Origin: Persicitalea sp963803495
GTDB lineage: Bacteria > Bacteroidota > Bacteroidia > Cytophagales > Spirosomataceae
Length of the DNA: 64,000 nt
Assembly (NCBI GenBank): GCA_963803495.1
Contig: CAWDMP010000002.1
Location: 2,728,001 to 2,792,000, forward strand
Direction: 5' to 3'
The notes beneath the pieces were generated by a model. The model saw only the letters and a program-made list of their open reading frames with translations. It ran no database searches and was not told where the DNA came from. Positions 1-8,612 of the stretch are shown piece after piece (positions within the stretch are counted from its first letter, which is position 1; the number at the start of each line of letters is the position of its first letter). The translations under genes were made by a program, and so were the position numbers.

Positions 1-444
1 GAACAGCAACAAAGGCGCGAAGGATACTGTTAGGATGAGTGCGAAGGGCTTCGACAGGCGCGTGACGTCGTCGGTTTGTCCGAAAATCTGAAACTGCCAG
101 GCGGCCAGTACCATCACCAGGCCCAGCACGCCGCTCAGCAGCCACGCGGCCCGGAGGCCCGCCCGATACAACCGGTTGACTTCCGCCAGCTTACCCTTGC
201 CGACGGCTTGCGACACCAGCGCCGACACGATGCCCAGGCCCCCGACCCCGATACTACCGATCAAAAACGTGACCGAGGTGGCAATGCCCGCCACGCCCAG
301 CGGTACCGCGCCAAGAAACCGGCCAATCATGAGCGTGTCGGTCACACCCATGAGTACCACGCCCAGTTGGGCGATGACGATGGGGATGCTCAGGCGTAGC
401 GTTTGGCGCATGTCGCTCCGGTAAAGACGGGCCAGGGAGTACAT
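1..444 (-). CDS. MATE family efflux transporter, N-terminal part (runs off the window)
   Basis: The minus strand from 444 is open to the window edge (148 codons) with no stop. It begins MYSLARLYRSDMRQTLRLS and continues with hydrophobic helices such as IPIVIAQLGVVLMGVTDTL and GVAGIATSVTFLIGSIGVGG. The pattern of a short basic N-terminus, a first helix, a 'MGVTDTLMIGR'-like loop and a glycine-rich second helix is typical of MATE multidrug/Na+ antiporters of the inner membrane. These normally have 12 helices and about 450 residues, so roughly two thirds of the protein lies outside. Substrate cannot be told. An internal Met (residue 12) is an alternative start. Confidence 0.85.
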   Translation of the reverse strand, partial: MYSLARLYRSDMRQTLRLSIPIVIAQLGVVLMGVTDTLMIGRFLGAVPLGVAGIATSVTFLIGSIGVGGLGIVSALVSQAVGKGKLAEVNRLYRAGLRAAWLLSGVLGLVMVLAAWQFQIFGQTDDVTRLSKPFALILTVSFAPLLLF

Positions 445-580
445 TTCGGGGTGGAATCTTGGAATAAAAAGACCGCAAAAGTAGTGAAAGGCGCGCGGAT
501 AAGCGGACGGCGGAGCGGGCGGGCGGCTGTTTCTAACAAAATCTTCTTAATTTTGTCAACATTAATTAATTTCCAATCTT

Positions 581-1309
581 TTGAAAGAATACGGCAGTAA
601 CGTAGAAAAACTCGCGGAACACATCGTGCAGATGGAAGACCCCGAGAAGCGCAATCTTTACGCGCACATATTGGTGGAGCTGATGCGTCAGATTCACCCC
701 GGCATGCGGGACAATCAGGATTATTACAACAAACTCTGGGACGACCTTTTCATCATATCGGGCTTTGCACTGGAAGTGGACAGCCCTTTCCCACCGCCCT
801 CCAAGGAGTCGCTGGGCAAGAAGCCGCAGCCCGTCAGCTATAACCAGCACAAGCTCAATTACCACCACTACGGCAAGAATATCGAGCTATTGGTGGAGAA
901 AGCCATCGAAACCGAGGACGAGGAGGATCGCCTTGCGTTCGTGTCGTACCTCTACCGCCTGATGCGCTCGTTCTACAACGCCTGGAACCGCGACAACCCA
1001 GAGGACGCCGTGCTACTGGAGCACCTCATGGAGCTTTCGGAAAACAAGCTGAAACCCGAGGTCGACTACATCCGCGAGCATGGCCCGGTGGAAGCTTCGC
1101 CTAAGGACCGTAACAGTAACGCCGACAAAAGCCGGGGCAACACCCTGACGGGCTACAAGGCGCAAACCACCACCGCCGCGCCCACCAGCAACGTCAACTT
1201 CAACAATGACCGCGCCCGCAACACCAGCCACACCGGCGACAGCAGCAAAAACAACAACCGGGGCCGCAACAAGAACAACAACCGCAATAACCGCAATCGG
1301 CGGAAGTGA
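581..1309 (+). CDS. DUF4290 domain-containing protein
   Basis: The 242-residue protein matches the Bacteroidota DUF4290 family. It has an acidic helical core (EYGSNVEKLAEHIVQMEDPEKRN, then a second similar helical repeat KNIELLVEKAIETEDEEDRLAF) and a low-complexity Asn/Arg/Lys-rich tail ending in NNRNNRNRRK. Its function is unknown; the basic disordered tail suggests nucleic-acid or envelope-polymer contact, which is inference only. The first usable codon in frame is TTG at 581 and an in-frame stop lies at 563, so either a TTG start is used or a few N-terminal residues are lost to a sequence error. DUF4290 genes commonly sit directly before murA, as here, which supports co-transcription. Confidence 0.8.
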   Translation: MKEYGSNVEKLAEHIVQMEDPEKRNLYAHILVELMRQIHPGMRDNQDYYNKLWDDLFIISGFALEVDSPFPPPSKESLGKKPQPVSYNQHKLNYHHYGKNIELLVEKAIETEDEEDRLAFVSYLYRLMRSFYNAWNRDNPEDAVLLEHLMELSENKLKPEVDYIREHGPVEASPKDRNSNADKSRGNTLTGYKAQTTTAAPTSNVNFNNDRARNTSHTGDSSKNNNRGRNKNNNRNNRNRRK

Positions 1310-1360
1310 TTTTTTAATTGAGAATGGACAATTGATGATTATTGATTGTCCATTGTCCAC

Positions 1361-1380
1361 TCGGGGCCGCCCGCGCGGTC
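1361..1380. repeat. Dispersed GC-rich 20-bp repeat, copy 1
   Basis: A 20-base GC-rich word (TCGGGGCC...CGCGCGGTC) lies in the DUF4290-murA gap. It is flanked by ATTGTCCATTGTCCA on the left and CATTGTCCATT on the right. An exact reverse-complement copy occurs at 8585-8604, next to a related 'GAATGGATAATTATTG' flank. A gap-located, flank-sharing dispersed word suggests a small REP/MITE-like element. Its role is unknown. Confidence 0.55.
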
Positions 1381-1397
1381 CATTGTCCATTAACCAA

Positions 1398-2705
1398 ATG
1401 TCTTCATTCAAAATAACCGGCGGTCGCCAGCTGAAAGGCGAATTGCAACCGCAGGGTGCCAAAAACGAGGCGCTTCAGATCCTTTGTGCGGTACTGTTGA
1501 CCGCCGAGCCCGTCACGATTCATAACATCCCCGGCATCCGGGACGTCAAACAGCTCATCGACCTGCTGGGGGACCTGGGCGTCAGAAAAAAAGTACTGAG
1601 CGAGTCGTCGATCCGCTTTGAAGCCAGCGACGTCGATACCGATTACATGGAATCGGAGTCGTTCAAGCGGAAAGCCGCCGCCCTGCGTGGATCGGTCATG
1701 CTGCTGGGACCGATGCTGGCGCGTTTCCGTAAAGGGCGCATTCCGCGGCCGGGTGGCGACAAGATCGGTCGCCGCCGCCTGGATACGCACTTCATTGGCT
1801 TTGAGAAACTAGGCGCGGAATTCAGCTATACCCAGGAAGACGGTGGGTTTTACCGTGTCGACGCCAAGAATTTGAAAGGTACCTACATGCTACTGGACGA
1901 GGCCTCCGTCACGGGTACCGCCAACCTGTTGATGGCTGCCGTGATGGCCGAGGGTACCACGACGATCTACAACGCTGCCTGTGAACCCTACCTACAGCAA
2001 CTCTGCAAGATGCTCAACCGCATGGGCGCCAAAATCTCGGGCGTGGGCTCCAACCTGCTCACCATCGAGGGTGTGGAGGTACTGCATGGCACGGAACACA
2101 CCATGCTGCCCGACATGATCGAGATCGGTAGTTTCATCGGCCTGGCTGCCATGACGCAATCCGAAATCACGATCAAAGACTGCCAGGTACCCATGCTGGG
2201 CGTCATCCCTGACGTATTCAAGCGTCTGGGAATAGAGTTGGAAATCCGGGGTGACGACATCTACGTGCCCGCCCAGGACCACTACCGCATCGACAGCTAT
2301 CTCGACGGCTCCACGCTTACCGTAGCCGATGCCCCCTGGCCCGGCTTCACGCCCGATTTGCTCAGTATCGTGCTCGTCACGGCCATTCAGGCGCAGGGTA
2401 CCGTGCTGATTCACCAAAAAATGTTCGAAAGCCGACTGTTTTTTGTGGACAAACTCATCGAAATGGGCGCGCAAATCATCCTGTGCGATCCCCACCGCGC
2501 CACGGTCATCGGCCTGAACCGCGAAACCCAGCTCCGCGGCATCCGCATGACGTCACCCGACATCCGGGCCGGCGTCGCGCTGCTCATCGCGGCCCTCTCG
2601 GGGCGCGGCGTCAGCATCATCGATAACATCGAGCAAATCGACCGTGGCTACCAGCACATCGACACGCGGCTAAACGCGATTGGGGCGGAGATCATTCGGT
2701 TGTAG
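1398..2705 (+). CDS. murA: UDP-N-acetylglucosamine 1-carboxyvinyltransferase (MurA)
   Basis: This enzyme catalyses the first committed step of peptidoglycan synthesis in the cytoplasm, transferring enolpyruvate from phosphoenolpyruvate to UDP-GlcNAc. The 435-residue length is normal for the EPSP-synthase-like fold with two inside-out lobes. The family signature GAKNEALQ (residues 20-27) carries the essential Lys-Asn pair. Other landmarks are LPDMIEIGSFIG and TDLLS-like TPDLLSIVL. The catalytic loop reads RPGGDKIGRRR, so the usual catalytic Cys of PGGC is Asp121 (codon 1758-1760). This substitution is known from naturally fosfomycin-insensitive MurA enzymes. The ATG at 1398 gives the standard MSSFKITGG start; the reading frame is open further upstream but that part overlaps DUF4290. 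Confidence 0.95.
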   Translation: MSSFKITGGRQLKGELQPQGAKNEALQILCAVLLTAEPVTIHNIPGIRDVKQLIDLLGDLGVRKKVLSESSIRFEASDVDTDYMESESFKRKAAALRGSVMLLGPMLARFRKGRIPRPGGDKIGRRRLDTHFIGFEKLGAEFSYTQEDGGFYRVDAKNLKGTYMLLDEASVTGTANLLMAAVMAEGTTTIYNAACEPYLQQLCKMLNRMGAKISGVGSNLLTIEGVEVLHGTEHTMLPDMIEIGSFIGLAAMTQSEITIKDCQVPMLGVIPDVFKRLGIELEIRGDDIYVPAQDHYRIDSYLDGSTLTVADAPWPGFTPDLLSIVLVTAIQAQGTVLIHQKMFESRLFFVDKLIEMGAQIILCDPHRATVIGLNRETQLRGIRMTSPDIRAGVALLIAALSGRGVSIIDNIEQIDRGYQHIDTRLNAIGAEIIRL

Positions 2706-2831
2706 CGTAGGGGTAAGTCTACTTTCGACTGTCATAGATGAAGTTGTTAGGGATTGACTACTTGTAATGAATGGTGGGTTTTTCCAATGCGCCATTCACA
2801 TATTTATAAGTCAAGAAAAACCCCTTGCTTC

Positions 2832-4364
2832 ATGCGTATAGTAACATTCTCCTTGCTGTTTTTTATTAATGCAGTCCTTTGTTTCGGTCAAGTTTCCTTA
2901 GAAAGGCTTGCCCTAAAAAACGGAGAATTTGACGTAGGATTCCGTCATTATGTAGCGGCCGATAGCACAAGAACCTACCAACGAATCTACGATTGGAATA
3001 ATCAAGATGTTTTTCGACCCATTCCGGTCAGTATTTGGTATCCCTCGCAAAGCGCTCCGACTAAGGCAGAACAGTTGAAGGTGCTGGATTATCTAGAGAT
3101 ATTGAAAGAAGAGGAGGAATGGGAACATCTCCCCAACGAGCAAATTCTCAACTGGTTTTATTATCCGAATACTCCTGCGAACCAGAAACACCTTTCGGAA
3201 AAAACAAAAGCTTTTCCAAACGCAAAGGCACTGGATCAAAAGTTTCCGGTCGTTATTTACGCGCCTAGCTATCAGGCTTCCTCTATCGAAAATTTCGCGC
3301 TGTGTGCTTTCCTGGCAAGTCACGGGTATGTCGTGATTGCCAGCCCCAGCCGAGGAACTGAGAACCGTTTTCTGGAAGGCGGGACGGAGAAAGACATGGA
3401 GACGCAGGCCAGGGATATCGAGTTTTTGATAAAGGAAATTGCCAAGTACAGTAACGCTGATCCTGGCAAAATTGCTACCATGGGATTCAGTTTTGGCGGA
3501 CTGTCCAATGTACTCGCCCAAATGCGGAACGCGTCCATCAAAGCAATCGTCAGTCTCGATGGAAGTGTAAAGTACCAATACCCCACTTTGCGGAAATCTC
3601 CGTTTTACAACATCGCCAAGGTGGATGTGCCATTCATTCATTTTGCCCAGAAAGATATTCCAAAAAAGGTCTTGATTGAAGACAAGATCGACTCTACGCT
3701 CGACTACAAATTCGATTTTTACGACGGCCTGACCAACAGCCGGGCGTACCGGTTCAAGTTTAACCGTTTGACTCATTCGTATTTTAGTACGCTAGGAGTA
3801 CTTTTTCAGGCGAGAGACCCAAGGCAGGACAAAAGTGATTCCGAAATTATGAAATCATACGCGCTGATGTCGGAATACACGCTTCATTTTTTGAATGGAT
3901 TTCTCAAATCTGATAAAAAAGCGCTTCTTAATCTTGAAAAAAGCAACGCTGATGATGGTCAGTCAGCGGCAGTTATTTCAAAAAAATCGAAACTGCCCGC
4001 CGACCGATTAATGTCCTTCGAGGATTTTAACGAAAAGGCCAGGCAAGAAAACTACCAAAACTTAGCCCAACTTTATGGAGCGGTAGTGTCGAAGCAATCG
4101 TCGTTTAAACCAGAAGAAGGGAAAATGAATAACCTCAGCCTTCAACTTCTCTATAATCCGACAACTTCTTCGCAAGGAGTCGCTGTCCTTAGCTTTGCAA
4201 CGAAGCTATACCCTGAATCGGCTAATTTGTTCGATAGCCTGGCGGAGGCTTACCTGTTTGTAAGAAACGAGAAACATGCCATTGTCAATTTTAAGAAGTC
4301 GCTGCAACTCAATCCTGAAAACAAAAATGCTTCCGATCGCCTTGAGGAATTGGCAGGCAAGTAG
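2832..4364 (+). CDS. Secreted alpha/beta hydrolase (dienelactone-hydrolase-like) with C-terminal helical tail
   Basis: The 510-residue protein starts with a signal peptide (MRIVTFSLLFFINAVLCFGQ), which favours the ATG at 2832 over the upstream ATG at 2754. It is followed by an alpha/beta-hydrolase domain. Visible landmarks are PVVIYAPSYQ, the strand-turn SHGYVVIASPSRG, and the nucleophile elbow GFSFGG (serine in GxSxG). It continues with VSLDGS and VPFIHFAQKD, where the acid residue is expected. The last ~90 residues look like a tetratricopeptide-type unit (FDSLAEAYLFVRNEKHAIVNFKKSL). It is probably a periplasmic or outer-membrane-exposed esterase or lipase with unknown substrate. AT content is higher than in neighbouring genes. 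Confidence 0.75.
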   Translation: MRIVTFSLLFFINAVLCFGQVSLERLALKNGEFDVGFRHYVAADSTRTYQRIYDWNNQDVFRPIPVSIWYPSQSAPTKAEQLKVLDYLEILKEEEEWEHLPNEQILNWFYYPNTPANQKHLSEKTKAFPNAKALDQKFPVVIYAPSYQASSIENFALCAFLASHGYVVIASPSRGTENRFLEGGTEKDMETQARDIEFLIKEIAKYSNADPGKIATMGFSFGGLSNVLAQMRNASIKAIVSLDGSVKYQYPTLRKSPFYNIAKVDVPFIHFAQKDIPKKVLIEDKIDSTLDYKFDFYDGLTNSRAYRFKFNRLTHSYFSTLGVLFQARDPRQDKSDSEIMKSYALMSEYTLHFLNGFLKSDKKALLNLEKSNADDGQSAAVISKKSKLPADRLMSFEDFNEKARQENYQNLAQLYGAVVSKQSSFKPEEGKMNNLSLQLLYNPTTSSQGVAVLSFATKLYPESANLFDSLAEAYLFVRNEKHAIVNFKKSLQLNPENKNASDRLEELAGK

Positions 4365-4428
4365 TAACCAGCCCGAACGCGATTTGAGGGGAGGACGGCC
4401 GATGCCGCGCAACCTTTGTAAAAATTCA

Positions 4429-5103
4429 ATGCCGCGTCCCACGATCGATACACTGCATAATGCTGATGAATACCATCTCGTCGAATCATTCACGATTGAC
4501 GAAATGGCGCTGTTTCTAGCGCGCGAGGCGGGCGTACAGCCCAAGACTACCGACAAGCCCAGCCAAAAAACGCCGGGCTTCTGGTTGATGTTACTTGGAT
4601 TCATGTTTTTTGGGGGTGCGATCGGTTGGCTGATTGGAGCGGCATTCAAGAATTCGGTCGAGGCGCAATGGTTAGCCCCGGGCTGGCAGCTCGGGCTGGG
4701 CCTAGTGATTTTCTTCTTGTTCCTGCTGCCGCTGCACGAAGCGATTCACGCAATGTGCTTCAAATTGCTCGGTGCGCCCGAAGTAGGGTTTGGGTATTCA
4801 GCCAAGAGCTTGATGGTGTACGCCTACGCCCAGCGGTTCGTGATGCAGCTCCGCGAAAATGCCCTCGTAGCCGCTATGCCCTTCCTTATAATCACTTCCC
4901 TGCTGACCGCGCTGCTGGTTTTTGTGCCAGAGTTGCAGTTTCTTTGGCTGCTATTGCTGGTCGTACACACATTGGGTTGCATCGGCGATTTCATCTTGGT
5001 CAAGCACGCCTGGAGCAACCGCCGCAAGGCTATGGTCACCTACGACGACCTGGACGAAAAGCGGACCTATTTCTTCGAAAAGCTCGACCGAATTCCCAGA
5101 TAG
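4429..5103 (+). CDS. DUF3267 family membrane zincin
   Basis: This is a 224-residue membrane protein with four probable helices: PGFWLMLLGFMFFGGAIGWLIG, GLGLVIFFLFLLPL, VAAMPFLIITSLLTALLVFV and LWLLLLVVHTLGCIG. The metalloprotease-like motif HEAIHA (HExxH) directly follows the second helix. HExxH at a membrane interface is the hallmark of the DUF3267 putative zincin peptidases, so zinc-dependent intramembrane or membrane-proximal proteolysis is inferred. The ATG at 4429 is chosen because it gives a compact soluble N-terminus; an in-frame ATG at 4402 is possible. The 3' end overlaps the convergent Wzi-like gene by 37 bases. Confidence 0.75.
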   Translation: MPRPTIDTLHNADEYHLVESFTIDEMALFLAREAGVQPKTTDKPSQKTPGFWLMLLGFMFFGGAIGWLIGAAFKNSVEAQWLAPGWQLGLGLVIFFLFLLPLHEAIHAMCFKLLGAPEVGFGYSAKSLMVYAYAQRFVMQLRENALVAAMPFLIITSLLTALLVFVPELQFLWLLLLVVHTLGCIGDFILVKHAWSNRRKAMVTYDDLDEKRTYFFEKLDRIPR

Positions 5104-6554
5104 CCCCCGAAAGAATCGGGGTACAATTCGCCTCTATCGTAAGCCACCTGGCCCAATAGGCGCAGGCTACCCCGGCGCAGGAGCGGTGCATCGAACGTCA
5201 GCAAGGAGGAGAATTGTTCGACGTCTGGTTCGAAAGGCCTATTGAAGGTACCTGAGTTAAGGCTGTACGAGAACTTAGCCATCAGATTGATTTTGTCCAA
5301 AAGTACCGCTTCCAGCCCCAGGTGATACACTCTACTTCGGTTATTGGGAAATGCGAATGCGTTGAGCTCCGGCCGTACTTCTCGGGCGGGCGGAATGAAA
5401 GGCGTGCCCAAACCCCGGCTCCGGTACGACCATCCCTCGCGGTACTGTCCGTGGTTGAAGTAGTTGTCGCCGCCCTTGAAGCGCGAATTCGCCAGATCGA
5501 AGGTAGGGCCCGATTGGTTTTCAGTATAGAGAAATTCCAAAAGCAACGCCCGCAGCGCCAGTGCTTTGCCCGCCGCCGCTTCGCGCCGCAGGCTAAGACC
5601 GTAAAGGCCGTCGGGCAGGTTCTGGAATTGCAGCCCCGAGGCATCCTCGAACGGATGCTGCCGGTAGAGCAGGAGCCTGGTATTTTTGATTTGCCAGTCA
5701 AAGGCCATGTCGATGTGCCCCACGTGGTTGCCGATGCGGTTGGTGCCGTCGAAATCGGTGAAGCGACCGTTGGCCTTGTCTTTGGGGATTTGGGCAAATA
5801 TCACACCCCGCACGTAATCGCCAAACTCGGTGGTGAGCTTACCGTCCACGGCGACCGGACTGTTTTTGAGGTAGTCAGCTGCCCCGCCCCAGGTCACGTG
5901 ATGCACCAGGCCCATCTGAAAATGCGCCCTGCCCTCAGGCTTGCCCAAGCGGCCGTAGAAAGTCTTTTGGTGAAAGTAAGCGTCCTGCAGGTACGGGTCG
6001 TCGTACCAGCCGTGGACAAACGAACCTTTGAGCGAAAAGAAATTGCCCAGAAAACCCAACGGCAGGTACTCGGCCAGTTCCAGCCGGAGCATAGGCATGG
6101 GCAGCGCATTGCCCGACATCGAAAAAGAGCCCGTCGACAGCGTGGTGTCCACGACGCCCACGATGCGGCGCTCGCGCCCGCCCGTGATCGCCCACTTGCC
6201 CCAGCGCAACTTGGCGTAGGCTTCGGGCAGAAGTACTTGGCCCGATCGGTCAGGCAGCACGTTGCCCACCGTCTCTAATCCAAACTCCCAGCTCAGCCGC
6301 GCGCGGTGGCGACTCGTATCGGCCCAGGTTCGGGGTGTGCGATAGTGAACGCCCAGGCGCGCGGTGCCTGCGGGCGCCGCCAGGGGCACGCGGCCCCATT
6401 GGTTGGCCCGCAGCCAGAAGGGCGTCCGGTCGCCGTCGGCTACGTAGCCGCCCAATTCGGCGGTGGCGTCGAGGGCAGGCACTTGCGCCCGTACGTTGGC
6501 CGGGCGACAAAGCAGTAGCAAGCCCGTGGTCAAGAAGATCAGGTGCTTTTTCAT
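5067..6554 (-). CDS. Capsule assembly Wzi family outer-membrane protein
   Basis: The 495-residue protein has a signal peptide (MKKHLIFLTTGLLLLCRPANVRAQ). It then has a long series of alternating amphipathic segments rich in Trp/Tyr/Gly/Arg, as in an outer-membrane beta-barrel. Phrases such as TPFWLRANQWG, YAKLRWGKWAITGGRERR, SFSMSGNALPMPMLRLEL and SFVHGWYDD are typical of the Wzi-like capsule-assembly barrels of Bacteroidota. In Enterobacteria Wzi is a lectin that anchors capsule at the surface; the substrate here is unknown and no polysaccharide operon is present. The start overlaps the stop of the upstream DUF1080 gene by four bases, so the two are probably cotranscribed. Confidence 0.85.
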   Translation of the reverse strand: MKKHLIFLTTGLLLLCRPANVRAQVPALDATAELGGYVADGDRTPFWLRANQWGRVPLAAPAGTARLGVHYRTPRTWADTSRHRARLSWEFGLETVGNVLPDRSGQVLLPEAYAKLRWGKWAITGGRERRIVGVVDTTLSTGSFSMSGNALPMPMLRLELAEYLPLGFLGNFFSLKGSFVHGWYDDPYLQDAYFHQKTFYGRLGKPEGRAHFQMGLVHHVTWGGAADYLKNSPVAVDGKLTTEFGDYVRGVIFAQIPKDKANGRFTDFDGTNRIGNHVGHIDMAFDWQIKNTRLLLYRQHPFEDASGLQFQNLPDGLYGLSLRREAAAGKALALRALLLEFLYTENQSGPTFDLANSRFKGGDNYFNHGQYREGWSYRSRGLGTPFIPPAREVRPELNAFAFPNNRSRVYHLGLEAVLLDKINLMAKFSYSLNSGTFNRPFEPDVEQFSSLLTFDAPLLRRGSLRLLGQVAYDRGELYPDSFGGYLGIRSSFSKK

Positions 6555-7462
6555 TTCGACTGCCGTCCGTAGGTACAGCGCGCGTTGTCGGCCTTGACGT
6601 AGTACGATTTAAAATTGGTGGCCTTGGGGTCCATGCAGCCTTTCAAGTCCAGGATTTCTACTTTCCGGTACTCGACGGGATGGCTTTCGCTTTGCAGCGA
6701 AATGGAGCCATGGTCCAGCAGCTTACCGTCTAGTTTCTGAGCAGCGCTGAAATTGCCCACGTTGCCGCCACCCATTTGGGGTTGAGTGTATTCCAGAACT
6801 TTCTCGCCGTTGACAAAATGTTGAATGAGCGAATCGCCGAGTACCAGTACTTCGGCCCGCACCCACTGGTCGCCGTTGTAGGTCTGGGACGTGGAATTGA
6901 TGCAGTGGCGGGTTTCGAGCTTGCCGCCCATCACGACGTTGGTGCCCGGCGTGCAGAGGTTGCAGGTCGAGCGCTTTCCCTTATCGAGGCCACCCAACAA
7001 CTGCACCTCGATCGAAATCGGGAAGTCCTGGTCCTTGCCCATCGTGGCCGCGGGTTGGCCGTGAATCATGATGCCACTGTTGCGCGTGGCCCAGCCCTCG
7101 CCGTCGGTCGCCTGCTCGCCCACGAAGCGGTACTCGGTCACGAAACGGTAGTACGAGAAATAATTTTTTTTGTAGAAAAGGTGGCCATAACGCTTCTTGA
7201 AGGAATCGTACTTATCGTAGCGCGTCACCAAATTGCCATTCTCGACCCGGAAGGTATTGCCAAAGTTATCGTTCAGGTCGTAGCCCGTAATCTTGACATC
7301 CCAGCCGTCGAGATTTTTGCCGTTGAAGAGCGTCTGCCATGCTTCTTTATCAGGTGCATCGGAATCAGCCCCCGACGATATCCGGGAAGTAGCGCAACCA
7401 GCCAGCAGCAGCAGGAAAGCAAAGGTTAAGGTTTTCTCAAGGATTGGGGATAGATCTTTCAT
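6551..7462 (-). CDS. DUF1080 (3-keto-disaccharide hydrolase-like) lipoprotein
   Basis: The 303-residue protein has a lipoprotein signal with lipobox LLAGC, so it is probably anchored in the outer membrane. It carries one DUF1080 (concanavalin-like jelly-roll) domain: WQTLFNGKNLDGWDVKITG, FRVENGNLVTRYDKYDSF, the internal SGIMIHG and FPISIEVQLLGG, and the closing GSISLQSESHPVEYRKVEILDL. The domain is linked to carbohydrate binding or glycoside hydrolysis. The C-terminus has a short Cys-containing tail (GCMDPKATNFKSYYVKADNARC). The ATG at 7462 is used; an in-frame ATG at 7477 is also possible. It overlaps the Wzi-like gene by four bases (ATGA), pointing to a two-gene operon for surface glycan work. 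Confidence 0.85.
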   Translation of the reverse strand: MKDLSPILEKTLTFAFLLLLAGCATSRISSGADSDAPDKEAWQTLFNGKNLDGWDVKITGYDLNDNFGNTFRVENGNLVTRYDKYDSFKKRYGHLFYKKNYFSYYRFVTEYRFVGEQATDGEGWATRNSGIMIHGQPAATMGKDQDFPISIEVQLLGGLDKGKRSTCNLCTPGTNVVMGGKLETRHCINSTSQTYNGDQWVRAEVLVLGDSLIQHFVNGEKVLEYTQPQMGGGNVGNFSAAQKLDGKLLDHGSISLQSESHPVEYRKVEILDLKGCMDPKATNFKSYYVKADNARCTYGRQSK

Positions 7463-7574
7463 ATTAAAAATAAGCAACGAGATTATTAAAAAAGAACAAC
7501 ATGAAAACGGTGTTCACCATCGACCCTAAAAGTAAGCCAATTCCTCCACGATATTAAAGGCAAAGCCATTTTTC

Positions 7575-7582
7575 TACCTTTG
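7575..7582 (+). promoter_or_regulatory. Bacteroidota -7 element (TACCTTTG)
   Basis: TACCTTTG fits the TAnnTTTG -7 consensus of the primary sigma factor in Bacteroidota and lies 59 bases before the methyltransferase ATG. No clear TTG sits at -33, so this is a partial match only. Confidence 0.4.
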
Positions 7583-7641
7583 CCAGCCACGACAAAAACA
7601 CTTTGGAACTTTGTCGCTTCGGACCTTTGCCCCTGAAAAAG

Positions 7642-8586
7642 ATGAAACACGCCTACAAGAAGAATGGTAAAAAAGGCCACTCCGAAGACTTCTTCGGCGA
7701 TTACCGCGATTTTTGGTGGAACGAAAGCTACCTGAAAGCGCTGGCGCGGCGGCTCAAACTCGCCGACTGCCACAGTATGCTCGACGTAGGTTGCGGGCAG
7801 TGCCATTGGAGCAAGCTACTTGTGGATTTCCTGGCTCCATCCGAAGAAGAGCAGCCCCGGCGCGTTTGTGGCGTGGACAACGACCGCAAATGGGCCAAGG
7901 GCAGCCGTGAACTGCGCGCGTACTTCGCCGAACGTAGCGCAACGCTCGAACTCAAAAAAGCCAGTGCCGACGCGCTGCCCTACGAAGACGGAACCTTCGA
8001 CCTCGTGACTTGCCAAACGCTCCTCATCCATGTACCTGATCCAGTTGGCGTCGTTGCCGAAATGAAGCGGGTACTTCGGCCCGGTGGTACGATGCTTTGC
8101 GTGGAGCCCAACAATCTGGTGCAAAGCCTCACGCGCAATTCGATCTCCAACGACGATCCCATCGACGCGGTACTCGACCACGTAAAGTACGCCCTGCTTT
8201 TCGAGCGCGGCAAGAAGGCGCTCGGGCAGGGCGATAATTCGCTCGGCGACCTCGTGCCCGGCCTGATGGCGCTGGCCGGCCTGGAAAACATCGACGTGCG
8301 GCTCTCCGACAAAGCCATCGCCATGTACCCGCCCTACGACACCCGGGAGCAGCGCGCCACCATGCAGCAATGGCAGGCCGGCGACCGCTGGAATTCGGGG
8401 GAATTCAGTGACTACGACTATTTTAAGGTACTAGGCGAGGAATCGCTGGAATTCTACGAAAGCTACGTCCGCAAGTATGCCCACCTCAGCGAGCGCACCG
8501 AGCGCTACATCGACGCCCAGAAGTACCACGCCGCGGGCGGGGCAATGCTGTATGTGGTGTCGGGGATGAAATCAGTTGACAGTTGA
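7642..8586 (+). CDS. Class I SAM-dependent methyltransferase
   Basis: The 314-residue protein has the Rossmann methyltransferase core. Motif I is MLDVGCGQCHWS, an acidic residue ends strand 2 in CGVDNDRKWAKG, motif II/III is ADALPYEDGTFDLVTCQTLLIHVPD, and the post-core segment is EMKRVLRPGGTMLCVEPN. These mark a methyltransferase of the ubiE/Methyltransf_11 group; the methyl acceptor is unknown. The ATG at 7642 gives a basic N-terminus (MKHAYKKNGKKGH) and is preferred over the upstream GC-poor extension. The gene is divergent from the DUF1080/Wzi pair, and the ~180-base shared gap holds a TAnnTTTG element on this strand. Confidence 0.85.
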   Translation: MKHAYKKNGKKGHSEDFFGDYRDFWWNESYLKALARRLKLADCHSMLDVGCGQCHWSKLLVDFLAPSEEEQPRRVCGVDNDRKWAKGSRELRAYFAERSATLELKKASADALPYEDGTFDLVTCQTLLIHVPDPVGVVAEMKRVLRPGGTMLCVEPNNLVQSLTRNSISNDDPIDAVLDHVKYALLFERGKKALGQGDNSLGDLVPGLMALAGLENIDVRLSDKAIAMYPPYDTREQRATMQQWQAGDRWNSGEFSDYDYFKVLGEESLEFYESYVRKYAHLSERTERYIDAQKYHAAGGAMLYVVSGMKSVDS

Positions 8587-8604
8587 CCGCGCGGGCGGCC
8601 CCGA
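8585..8604. repeat. Dispersed GC-rich 20-bp repeat, copy 2 (inverted)
   Basis: This is the exact reverse complement of 1361-1380. It overlaps the last two bases of the methyltransferase stop and sits in the tight gap between that gene and the convergent mcrC remnant. Confidence 0.55.
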
Positions 8605-8612
8605 ATGGATAA

